Of a stretch of DNA of 64,000 bases, positions 24,296 through 35,715 are shown piece after piece; within the stretch, counting starts at the first letter, position 1; each line of letters begins with the position of its first letter. Origin of the DNA: Amblyornis subalaris (taxonomy: Eukaryota; Chordata; Aves; Passeriformes; Ptilonorhynchidae). A program made the translations under genes and the position numbers. The notes below the pieces were generated by a model. That model was not told where the DNA came from, made no database searches, and worked only from the letters and a program-made list of their open reading frames with translations. The stretch spans positions 1,079,895 to 1,143,894 of the forward strand of contig JACAXG010000053.1 of the NCBI GenBank assembly GCA_018881555.1, in the 5' to 3' direction.

Positions 24296-25790
24296 ATCAT
24301 CTTTCTGCTGTCCTGTGGAGGAAGGACCNGAACCCTTGAAAAGTCATAAAGTTGTGACTAATGGCTTGCTGGTAAGCAGATGGATTCCGTGTAGGCAGCA
24401 ATGCCTAGAAGTGAACAACTTTGTTCTAGTTTTGTGATTTTTTTTCATGTCATAGACTTCTAATACTATTTTGGAAGTTATGATCATAGGAAATCTCTAG
24501 CTTNGTTACTAAAACAAGCATTTTAGTTTTTATTGTCAGTGGCACTAATAGCACANTTGAGAAGGAGGCTCGGAAATTAGGAAGCTGAGAAACAATCACA
24601 AGCAATTACCTTANTACTCTAATTTTATTAAAAAATAAAAGAGAGGCTACAATTTTTTTTACACACTGATGTTAACCTTCAAAGATAGCTTTTCTTTCTT
24701 TTAAAAGGTTAAAAATTCTCTTAATTTAACATTAACACATTTGCTCCTCTTCTTTCCTTAGAATATATTATAAGGATTCATTCTGTAAATTGTGACTGCA
24801 TCTGTATTAAAGGTGTAGTTCTAGCTTTAAAATTAGAATTATAGCAACATNGTCTTGTACTTTCATTTGTTTGAAATTGCTTCTAGAGATGAAATGCCAT
24901 ATGGGCTTTCATTTTGCATTTAGTCTTTGCCACTGAATTTGTAAATGTATATAAGGAAAGCTTACCTTTTCTCACTGCANACAAATGCATTTATCAGGAC
25001 AAATGATGAATCTCATCTACTTCATAATATAGCATTGCAAAGTATTGAAAATTTCTGTTAAAAAATCCATGAAAACAAAAACTTCTTTTTTGAGGGATGG
25101 ATGAAGTACACCTTTTTTCCCCATTTATAGTGATTGCCATTATTTTCTGAATTTAATGCTGNACTACTTCAATCATACTAAAATTATGGTAGGATAATAT
25201 GGTCATGTCAAAGCACCAGTCTTAGTCACTTCCTNTTTTTTATTTTTTTTTTTTTAAGTAAACTGGACATTCTGAGTTTTTGGTTGGGTATGGTCTATTG
25301 TATCATTTTAGCTGCAGGTTTTATTATTTATTTTCCTAGCTCAAAGAATCTCATTCAAGGTGTCCTTCTGGTATTCAGAATGTAAGATTTGCCCAGCTGC
25401 CTGTTGAAAATGTTACCTTCTCTGATTTGATAAGCAGAGGTACACATATGTCAGAGCCTACTGCTCTNAGTCTGCCTGTTTGTACAAGCTTGTGAAATTC
25501 ATGTTTACAGCTTGGATTGTCTTTCAAGTTTCATAATATTTTGTTACCTTTGCACAACATGGCAAGGAAAGAAGTTAATACATAAACTAAGCCCGTGTCA
25601 CGAGGTACTTGTGTTACTTAATGGGGGNTATGCAGTCATACCTAGAGAAGATCTTGGACTGTTATGAGCAGCACAGACCCAGTAGTGGCTGTGTTGTGTG
25701 CTGGAGTTAAAGCAGAATGCATGATCACATGTGAAATGTTGAGTACCTGGATTTACTCTACAAAGGAGTAATTGGAATATCAGGAGAAAG
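24296..25790. other. Unique AT-rich non-coding DNA with many ambiguous bases
   Basis: No gene or repeat family is supported. Single N positions are relatively frequent. A T-rich run lies near 25240-25256. Confidence 0.45.
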
Positions 25791-26245
25791 AAAAGATCAC
25801 CCCCACAGAAAAGTCACTAATGTCACCAAGTCTTCTNGCATGTGTTGTCTCCATCCAGGTTTGTGCAACATTCATAAGTCTGATTCCAGCCTTACCCCTT
25901 TGATCTTGGGCAGGAAAGTGCACAGCCCAAGCCAAACACCTCCGCACAACACATTCCCACAAGAGATATTGAGTCCAGCTCAGGAAGCGAATCGCTGGCC
26001 TGTCAGTTCCCAGCATTGCAGCGTCTGAGGATCCCCAGGCACACATTGCTGCAGTCCCAGCCAGCCTCAAAGCCACTCAGGCACCTGGGTTGTTGAGCAG
26101 GAGCTCCCTGAAGGGCTGTGTAACCCCAAAGCTGGNTGNCTCCATNGTACTGCACGTTTGTAGCACTCACNAAGTTCTCCGGGCTACTTATTTCAGGAAC
26201 AAGCAGTGAAAGATCTGCTTTGGTGGGGGTTTGGTGAGAAAATAA
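25791..26245. other. Unidentified GC-richer block with clustered N positions
   Basis: This block is higher in G+C than its neighbours. It has overlapping open frames on both strands (25840-26028 +, 26076-25780 -) without any recognisable domain. Four ambiguous bases fall within 36 bp (26136, 26139, 26146, 26171), suggesting several similar copies were merged or the site is highly polymorphic. It could be a degraded LTR or other interspersed repeat, or an exon-bearing segment. I cannot name it. Confidence 0.35.
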
Positions 26246-29200
26246 AATGTAAAGTAATATTTACATTTTGAACACATATTTTTCCAGTCAAACCTGCAGA
26301 AAGCTGCTAACAAAAACCCTTTTCAGTGAGGTTTCTTTTACCAAAAAACTTTATTTCTGTCTGCTAAGAAGATTCACTCCTATTTATAACTCCCTTCTTA
26401 ATGAGATTCTTTTTAAGATTTCTTTGATNGAATTATTATAATTTGATAAAAATGAAACTTTCTTTCTTTAATATGAGGGTTTACTGCCACTATCACTTCC
26501 TTAGAATTTGATTTCGAGTGTATGATCAATCTATACTCATCCTGGAGAAAATGTAGAAGGTAATTCAACTGATAATGCNGAAGAAAAATGTCTTTGGTGT
26601 TTACTAAAATTTAGCAAGAGCTTTTTAAATAACAGTCCTCTGCAAAGACTTAAACATAAAACTATTCAACAGAAAGTTTTTGGAGCAGCAATGCTGTTGG
26701 TGTGTTTTCCTGTGGTGATTTTTTGATCCATAATACTTTTTGGCTATAAAATGTTGATAACCTATCTGTCATGTCCTCAGAAATAATTACCTGGTTTTTT
26801 TTTGAACAGCAGTTTAGATTATGCTTTTCTTTGTAGCTACTACTGTACTGAATTCAGATGTTCTGCTCTGTAAGGGAAAATCCTGTGTATCATCATGCAC
26901 ACGCATCAACTGTATTTAAAAGCTTGTATGTCTTCAGCTGTAATTTTTGCTACATTGCCTAGGTTGCTCATTTATTCTAGTTTAAAACACAAGCCAGACA
27001 CAGATATATTAAAAGTCTATCTGAATATCTCTGGAGTTTCATACTCATTCTCCTCAGTTTCCTTTGAAGAATTAGCCCGAAAGGAACTTTTATATGTACA
27101 GCAACCTGAGAAGTTATTCACACCCACTTGTGGTGTGTAATTAATTTTCTTATTTGCCTGCACCCTCAAAGCAGGAAGAGTTTTGCTGCCACTTTCATTG
27201 TTGTTTCTTTTTGTGTAACAACNGGGTTTGGAGATGGGTTATTTTGCCTTATGGAAATATTAAATGATCCTTTTTACAATAAGACATGCCATTTTTTTTC
27301 TATGTTGAAAACAAACTCAATTATAACATTAAAACATAACATTAGCATTCACCCTTTTCTGAAAACAATATCAAATTGGGGTTTTAAAACAATCCATTGA
27401 TTTAAAAGCTAAATTTGATCTCACTATGATTTTTGTAATAAAAACCTAAATCTTTAAGAACCTTAAAAAGNCTATGGTTGAGACCTGAGCAGCCAAACAA
27501 GAAATCAAGAATTCTTTCACAAAAGACATTTCTAAAACTTTCATAACCTGTTTTCATCATTGTCATATACCCCACTGCCTGTTTTCTCCAAACTCAGTGA
27601 TTGATCAATTGAGTGTTTTAATTTTGAATTTTAAGAAATGTTTTCCTTTCCAAGCTGGACACCACTACTATGAATCTCCTGACACAACAAAACACAATAT
27701 AATCTTCTGCCCCAGAAAAAGACAAAAGTGTANTTAAAACTACTTCATCCTAAGAACTCTTATGCTGTCATTAATGACCAGGAAAGACTAAACAATCATG
27801 TCAAGTTTGAAACTCGGCTCTTCAGAGAAAGTTGTTTTGATTTTTCAACACCAGCATTACAGGATGTTTAGGTATGAAAATATTGTGGTGAATAAAATAT
27901 CGTGGCACAGTAATTTTAGAATGCATATTTGATTTCTTTCCTCTTTTATACTTTTCAAACAACAGTGATTTTAGGTTGAGATTTCAAACAACATTGTGTT
28001 AATACTGTGTTTTGGTACCAGAAAGTAAAAGCATTTAGCTTCAGCTCATGCAACTGTTTTGGACTAGGATGTTACCAACACAGAATGATGTGAGTGAAAC
28101 TTTAGACCATTGCTCTTCAACCTGCTAACTGCCATAATTTTTGGTGAAAATCTGTTTCAAGTAAAATTGCTGTGATTTCTGCCAGTACTTTAAATAAGAC
28201 AAGGATTTTTTTTTTTTCTTGACATCTTTGAAGAGCTGTATTGGCAAAAGCTCTGGACTTATAGTTAACTGAGGAGGTATAAGATGTGGTGTTCTTTCTG
28301 AGCACTTCTGAGAGGCAAGGGAACTCTAAGCAAGTGTGGGATAGAGCTGCACCTGTAAACAGTTGCTGAATTTAGATGTCATGCATTAGAGAAGCTTCTC
28401 CTTTTAAAACTTATCCACAGAATTTAGCAAAACACATAGAAACTAAAATTTCTGTATAATCGTGCAAGGGTCCTGGGCATCATGGCATTCTGTAGGATCA
28501 GGAGATGGGGGTTGACTCTCTGTTTATTTTTAGCTGTGTGTTGTCATGCATTAGTGCTTTNAAAATAAAACAAAGAAATTTGAGCTGAAATAAGGTATAA
28601 TTAGGAAAAGATATTTTCACAGCTAGAAACCATGGCGGAGGAAGTCTTTGTGGCTGCAGAGCCTTAGACTGGAATGAATTAGAAAAGAATACAGTGATGT
28701 AAGAGTACAAAATAAACAAGAGGGGAAAGAATGAGATTTTGAGAGCCAGTGAAGTATTCATAAAAATAAATATATGGTGGATAAAAAACATGTGAGCAAA
28801 TAAACTCCATGTTCATCACATTGTGGTGAAAGATGAGATAGAGACTGAAAAGTGGTGTCTTTCTTTGCTGAGGAAATTGAGTACTTCAGATGTGCATCCT
28901 GAATTCAGAGAATTTTTTTCTGCTGGGTTAGAACAGAAAACCACATGACACTCCATTAGGTAATTCCTGGCTGTCTACATCAGTAGAAAGTTGCTATTCA
29001 TATTTCCCATATTGCCCATTTTTAAAATTCCTCTGAAAGCCATGTACCAATTTTGTGACCTCCAACAAATATGGTAAGTTCCATGCAGTCNTACACAACT
29101 CCTCTGCAAATCTCTAACATCATAGCACACTTGTCCAGACATCTTTCCCTGACTTTAACATATAAATTTCGGTTTCTAAAATACAGGGTATTTATTCATG

Positions 29201-29664
29201 GCTCTATATATCTGCTCACTTGAAGTGTCCCCAGTAGGGAAATTTTTGTAGAATGTGTTAGAAACAAAAAGCAAAAAGGCCTCTCAGAACTTAAATCAAT
29301 GTATTTGGCAACTAATTGAAGCATGCATGTAAAAACAGTGCATGCTGCAAACTTTGTAGTTCTTGGAGAGCTNTTTTTTAATTTTCATCACAAAAAGTTA
29401 GGATTTTGATTTCCTTGGAGTGTAGATATCTTACACAGACAACNTTTTGAAGCACTGATTAGTTGACAGTGGAAAGAGTTTGGTTGATCCTTTTGTCATA
29501 AAAGTACTTTCTGTGATGGTGGGGGAAGGAAGCATTTTGTATTAGAGTCTTTACTGCTAAAGATGGCAACTAAGAAAGCCAATACAAAATATCTCAAGAT
29601 TTAACTATCCAAGGAGCCTTAACTTCGCAAGACTTTTAAGCATTTTGGGCTTTTACAACAATGA
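26246..29664. other. Unique AT-rich non-coding DNA
   Basis: I see no recognisable gene, RNA or transposon. Open frames near 26895-27400 (+) and 28117-28791 (-) are short and lack family motifs or paired splice signals that I can defend. Confidence 0.5.
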
Positions 29665-30260
29665 TCAGTGTCCCAATGATCATGGGCCCATCTTTCCAGC
29701 CTGTCAAGGTTCCCCTGGATCACATCTCTTCCCTCTAGAGTATGAACCACACTTTTCAGCTGAGTGCTTCATCTGCAGACTTGCTGAGTGTGCACTCAAT
29801 CCCACTGTCCATGTCCCTGGCAAAGATGTTAATTAATACTGATTGCAGTACGGATCCCTGGGGCGTGTCACTCTTTGCTATTCTCCACCTGGACATCAAA
29901 CCATTGANTGAAATCTTTGAGTGTGACCATCTAGCCAATTCCTTATCAACTGAGAGGTCCACCCATCAAATTTATGTCTCTGCATTTTAGAGAGAAGGAT
30001 GTTGCCTGGCACAGCATGAAGTTCTTTNCACAAGTCCAGGTAGATGATGCCAGGTGGTCCCCCATATCTGCCAATACTGTAACTCCATCATAGAAAACCA
30101 CCACATTTGACAGCCACAATTTGCCCTCAGTGAAGCCATGTTGGCTGTCACAGATGCCCTCTCTGTTTTCCATGTGCCTTAGCATAGTTTCCAGGAGGAT
30201 CTGCCTCACGCTCTTGCAGNGTACCAAGGTGAGACAGACTGGTCTGTAGTTCTCTTTTTT
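29665..30260 (-). mobile_element. CR1 LINE internal fragment (reverse transcriptase)
   Basis: On the - strand, 30227 to 29946 encodes a CR1 RT segment ([19 protein letters not shown]). 29962 to 29756 encodes the following part (DTPQGSVLQSVLINIF; GIECTLSKSADEALS). The catalytic A-D-D appears as A-D-E, so the second aspartate is lost. The frames are broken between the two parts. The 3' UTR and the CR1 terminus are missing on the left side (break near 29665), so this copy is truncated at both ends. It is a separate, older insertion from the 3'-end fragment that follows. Confidence 0.9.
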
Positions 30261-30503
30261 GCCTTTTTCATTTTTATAAGACTATAGCAAGTCTCACCAA
30301 GGCAGTCTGTGGGTATAAAAACGTTTTCCACTCTGGATATAATTGTTCATTTCAGAGGAATAAAAGCAAAACCAAGAAAGCGTTACTTAAATTTATCATT
30401 GTGAAATTATATCCAAACACAAATTTCAAATCTGAATTAAAAAATCACAGCAAAGTGCAAGAAGTAAATCTTTGTATGAAGTACCTTAAAATGTGTGATG
30501 GTA

Positions 30504-30928
30504 ACATAGAATCATANAATTTTTTAGGCTGGAAAAGACCTTTAAGGTCNTTGAGTCCAACCATTAAGGTAACACTGCCAGGTTCACCACTAAACCATGT
30601 CCTTAAGTGCCACATCTACACATCTTTTAAATACCTTCAGGAATGGTGACTCTACCACTTCCATGGGCAGCCTGTTCAAATACTTGATCACGCTTTCAAA
30701 GAAGAATTTTTTCTTAATATTCAATTTTAACCTCCCCTAGTGCAACTTGAGGCCATTCCCTCTCATCCAATCACTTGTTACCTGGAAGAAGAGAACAATA
30801 TCTACCTTGCTACAACCTGCTTTCTGGCAGTGTAGAGTGATAAGGTCTCCCTTGAGCTTCCTTTTCTCCANACTAAACAACCCCAGTTCCCTCAGTCGTG
30901 CCTCATAAGACTTCTGCTCCAGAACTTT
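30504..30928 (-). mobile_element. CR1 LINE, 3' fragment
   Basis: The complement of the CR1 terminus opens the block (ACATAGAATCATANAAT, 30504-30520). It is followed by TTGAGTCCAACCATTAAGG, a GGCAGCCTGTTC motif, TTGAGGCCATTCCCTCTCAT and CTAAACAACCCCAGTTCCCT, the usual order of a - strand CR1 3' UTR and ORF2 tail. It is 5'-truncated near 30928. It belongs to a different CR1 subfamily or age class from the 19.3-kb copy, judging by the diverged wording of the same motifs. Confidence 0.93.
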
Positions 30929-33084
30929 AACCTGAATGTAACAGAAAAAGAGGAACAGATACTGAGGAACAGAACTGAATGTCTGAGCTGATACCAGATG
31001 CAGAGTAATACTACTTAAAACTAAGCCCTTGTGACCACAGCAATTTAAAAATTGGGAAACTATTATTGGTAGTCAAGGAATATAAAAAAGAAGTGGTCAA
31101 AAATAATGAAATAAAGATTAAAAGCAGTATAGGAAACCACATTGGCTTTGGCAGTCTAACTGTAGAGTGCAGAGTTGTCACTTAATATCTAATCCAACAA
31201 AACTGATGCCAGAGGGAGTTTGCTGTGAAGTTCAATGAATATAAAATAAAGTTCTACATAAATCAGTTTAAAATTATAACCACATTTTCTCTTTCCTTCC
31301 TTTAACGTTCTTTAAACATTTTCTGTTTTAAAAACTGGACTATGACTCCTTAGCAGAAGCACCATATTCTTGCATTTCANGAGATCCCCTTTGCATTTCA
31401 TTAGTATTCAAAAAAGTTGTGTGAAACATTGTACTTAATTTATATGGATGTATGCCCAGTATATTCTAAAAATATAAAGCTTTCAACAAAGAACCNTGCA
31501 TTCAGCAGGTTTTCCTAGTTTAAGAAAACCCATTCAAATGAGACAAAAGACAAATAAAATTCTGCATAAACTAGCTTTAAAATACATATCAACTTAGACC
31601 CAAGAACTAGCGCTATTTAATAATATTAAGCTTTANCAGAACATGGCCCCTCTAACCTATGTGATTAAATGACAGCTTATTCCCATCTCATATTAGCAAA
31701 ACACAGGGTGTTAAGATTTAAGTGTTTATTGATGCTTTACAGTTGCAGCTGTAGCATGCAGTAAAAATTATATATGACTCTCTGTTTTAAAACATTCTGT
31801 CTTGGCAAAAAGCGGTAGTCCCCTCCATATTTATATTTTATCCATAATAAGAAGATAGTAATCCGTTCTGGGCATGAGAAAGTGTATAATTGAGCATGCT
31901 TAGGAATCCAAACTAGTGATGTTTAGGAATTAGTTCTTAAGGTTCAGTTCATTATGCAGCCATAAAGAGCAAAGACCAACTGTTACTCCAAATATGTGGT
32001 AATACAAAACAGATGTTATAGTACCAGGGAGGACTGTACTTCAAATTTGTTTTAATTACTCTTGAGTGCACCTTCTAATGACAAATCTTGTTTGCTGCTC
32101 CTCATTCTGAGTGGAAGCCATACCACCTAGCCAGTTTTGAATGCATCATTAGGCTGAAATCTTGCTGGTTCTAAAATCCATTAGCCCAAGGCCAAATCGG
32201 TTTTGGCCCCCGAGCCTTCAAAAAATAAATGTGCGNTGAAACAGCTTTTTCAGCAGAGAACCAACCATAAGATTTTCCCACATAAAGTATGGTTTATGCA
32301 TCCATCCCCGGTTATATAACCTATAGAAGAAAGAGATTTAAACCAAAAAAACCAGAATACATATATGTCATGCCTAAACCGAGGTACTTCCTAGTATGCT
32401 TTTGACCATTCCTTTTAGACAAGTTTATCCTGTCTTCCTTGATTNGATTGACTTTGCCATTCAATGGATTGCTTGCAATTCAGCCTTTAGCAGGTGTCAG
32501 GCTGAGGTTTATTTCATGCCCCTCATGAAACAGTNTGGCAATGTAATCTTTGACATTGCTTTGCCTATTTTTTTCCTTCCTTATTTTATTCAGTTTTTTA
32601 TATTGAAGCAGGGTGGTAACATATAAGTAAATACATGTATGCAGCATTCATACAATCATATGCCCAAAGCTGTCAATCTCTACAGAAATAGTTTAGTCTT
32701 TTCCTAGAAATTTGAGCTATTTAGATTAAAAATAAAAGGAAACTAGGTCAAGAACATCTAAATTTAAATAACCAAAATAGTATATCCAGCTAATAATGAA
32801 AAGTGACTGTTGACATCAGTGCTATTACTGCTATAGGTAGGGATATTTCTTCCCCTGTCAAGATTAAGATTACTGTTTCATGGGAGAAAAATTTTAAAGA
32901 GAAAAATAGTAAGTTTTCTAAAAGCTGTAAATATATTGATTAAAGTGTAATGAATTTAAATAAATTTAAACTCCATGAAAAATGGAGTTAATTTTTTACA
33001 AACCAGAAATGATGTGTTATGATATGCTGGGTTTCTCACACTGAAGTCACTGACATCTCATAAGCATCATAATTAAATCATTAA
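30929..33084. other. Unique AT-rich non-coding DNA
   Basis: No feature is recognised in these 2.1 kb other than scattered N positions. A short open frame at 32396-32626 has no recognisable domain. Confidence 0.5.
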
Positions 33085-34035
33085 ATTGTTATGACCCCCA
33101 GGCACTNGTATTGGGATCAGTAGTGTTTAATATCTTCAGCAATGACATAGTGGGATCGAGCGCACCCTCAGCAAATCTGCAGCTGACACTGAGCTGAGTG
33201 GCGTGGGTGGCACGTCTGAGGGATGTGATGCCATCCACGGGGACCTGGATGAGCCCGAGAANTGGCCAATGAGGACTTCAGGAGGTTCAACAAGACCAGG
33301 CAAGATCCTGAGCCTGGTGCTGGGCAACCCCTGGGATCGGTCGAGGCTGGGGGATGAACAGATCGAGAGCAGCCCTGCCCAGAAGGATTTGGGGGTGCTG
33401 GTGGATGAGAGGCTGGACAGGCNCCGGGCATGTGCACTTGCAGCCCAGAACGCCAAACGTTTCCTGGGCTGCACCCAAAGNCCCATGGGCAAGTGAGGGA
33501 GGGGATTCTGCCCCTCCGCTCTGCTCTGGTCAGACCCCTCCTGCAGTGCTGCATCCAGCTCTGGGGTCCCCAGCACAGGAAGGACATGGACCTGTTGGAG
33601 TGAATCCAGAGGAGGCCACAAAGATGATTAAAGGGCTGAAGCACCTCTCCTGTGAAGACAGACTGAGAAAGCTGGGATTGTTCAGCCTGGAGAAGGCTCC
33701 AGGGAAAACCACATTGCAGCTTTTAGTATTTAAAGGAGGCTTAAAAGGGGGAGAAAATTTTTAGCAGGGATAGTGCTAAAGGAGAAGGGATAATGGTTTT
33801 AAACCAAAAGAGGTTAGATTTAAACTAGTTATAAGAAAGACCGGGTTTTTTGCTGTGAGGCTGGTAAAACACTGGAACAAGTTGCCCAAAGAAGTGNTAA
33901 ATCCTCCAAGGTCAGACTGGACTGGGGTCTGAGCAACATGATCTGTTTGAGGAGGTCCCTGCTCATTGCGGGGGGGTTGGACTAAACGACCTTTAGAGTT
34001 CCCTTTCAACACAAAGTATTCTATGATTCTATGAT
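33085..34035 (+). mobile_element. CR1 LINE, about 950 bp (end of RT to 3' terminus)
   Basis: It starts in the RT palm (GGCACTNGTATTGGGATCAG; TTTAATATCTTCAGCAATG) and passes the catalytic region, where GCAAATCTGCAGCTGACAC gives A-A-D instead of A-D-D. It continues through GGTTCAACAAGACCAGGCAA (FNKTR block), GGATTTGGGGGTGCTGGTGG, and the GAGGCCACAAAGATGATTA and GTTCAGCCTGGAGAAGG segments of the ORF2 tail. It ends ATTCTATGATTCTATGA. Many frameshifts give the overlapping open frames on both strands; none is a host gene. This + copy is G+C rich and relatively well preserved in its tail. Confidence 0.94.
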
Positions 34036-35614
34036 ATTTAGAAATTAATGGATGAATAAAAAGTACTAATAAAATATGAAATGTCTGAAGTAGAACTGAT
34101 ATTTTACTTTATTAATGTTACAGTGATATTTGACAAAGTAGATTCAGAGAGAAACATTTTTTAAAAGGAAAACAAGCATAAATAAGAAACCCAAATCGTC
34201 AATACAAATCCTCAGAGTTTCACAATATCAAATGCAAATTTTGCTGATTGGGGAAAATAATGTTTGTATATGCATAAACAAATGTAATGTATGTATGTAT
34301 GCTAAGCTTCCTGTTATCTTATACAACTATAAAACTATTTCAGTTTTATTCTAGGAGTGGAATCCAACTCTCCCATAACTCATTGTAAATCAAGAGATGT
34401 TTGTTCATCTGGGAAACAGCTGTTCACAGCTCTGTGGCTGTTTTCTGAACTGCAACTCCCACGAACCATAGCAATAATATCACAAACCCNGTGTTTCTGG
34501 TTTTCCCTTTATTCACAGAAAGGAAAACATTTTCTGTGGAGCAGATAAAAAAGGAGCAGAACCATCCTTTGACAAGGACTAATAACTGACTAATTTCATC
34601 ATATTGTAAAGAAGGGAGGTAGGGATTCCAGTCATGAAAGCTGCATTGTGTTTTGTTCCTCTGGCTTTCTCAGATATGGATTGATTTCTAGAGAAGTCAT
34701 GCTGAATGCGTTTGCAACAGAGGACTGAAATGTGAGACAGCAGATATTACTTCAAGGAATTCACTATTGAAACAGATATTCTAGCAGCTAATATGTCAAT
34801 AGCATACTGCAAGATCACAGTTGTCTTGGGTGGGAGGATGGCAGTCAGCTTTGCTATTTCTAGGTCACAATTGTTCCCATTTATGTAAGTTTAGAACAGC
34901 ATCCTAGGAGACACCTTGACAGACTGACTTGACAAACTGCTCCTTGGCGTGGCCTGTCAAAATCAGCACAGTCCCTGTAGGGCATGAAGGGACAAAGCCA
35001 AGGATTTCCACATGCCATCACTCAGCTGCTTCATGTCCTGTGTTAGAATTAAGCTCCCTTGCGTAACCTCAGCCTCTGCAAAGTAAAGCACTTGATTCCC
35101 ACTGCCTCTTACCTTATCTTGTAGTCTTTCTACATCCCCACACTTAGGAGCTTCCCTAAGGATGATTTAAGAAACTGTTTTGTCCCTGAAGGGATATCAA
35201 GGGACCCAAAGTGGGAATGCAAAGACACCCTTGTTTTCCCTCTCTCCTTCAATTTCTTGAATGGAAGGACAGAAATGTGTGGGAATTAACTTTTTTTCAA
35301 CTTATTTTTTCACTTAGCAAGGGAAGTATTTCAGCNATAATTGATAATAAATGAGGAAGTCTATGAATAAATTATAAACATTCAAAAATATTAATAAAAT
35401 TATTTGGAAATATGCTAATTTACTTAAATACCAAATCAGGGTTGTACTGTCACTATATATAAAATTAAATGCTTTTGTTGTACATAAAAGTAACCCTGCT
35501 TTAACCCTTTCTATTTTTCATGTGTGATGATCTGATATATCCTCTAGCAAGGAGGGAGGACTGTGTGAGGTTTCAACCTAGGGGGCTACATTAGTTCCTA
35601 GTTTCAGGTTCAAT
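34036..35614. other. Unique non-coding DNA
   Basis: No gene is recognised. The section 34900-35280 is less AT-rich than its surroundings but contains no motif I can name. GTAT repeats (ATGTATGTATGTATG) lie near 34287-34301. Confidence 0.5.
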
Positions 35615-35715
35615 GAAGAGGAGGAAGAGGAAAACAAGGAGGAAGAAGAGGAAGAAGAGCAGGAGGAGGAGGAGGAGGAGGAGGAGGAGGAGGGGAAGGA
35701 GAAGGAGAGGGAGGA
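35615..35715. repeat. GGA/GAA polypurine tract
   Basis: This 101-bp stretch contains only two pyrimidines (C at 35635 and 35660). It consists of GAGGAAGAG-type steps and a (GGA)n core at about 35661-35691. On the + strand the frame through it is glutamate-rich, but it has an upstream in-frame stop (35569-35571) and no ATG in between. On the - strand it gives the serine- or leucine-rich shadow frames. A homopurine mirror-like tract can form triplex DNA, a general property of such sequence. Confidence 0.9.

Noticed and set aside
33136..33764. Frames of 97-161 codons on both strands
   Set aside because: They lie in a frameshifted CR1 copy; the sequence signatures are CR1 and not a host gene.
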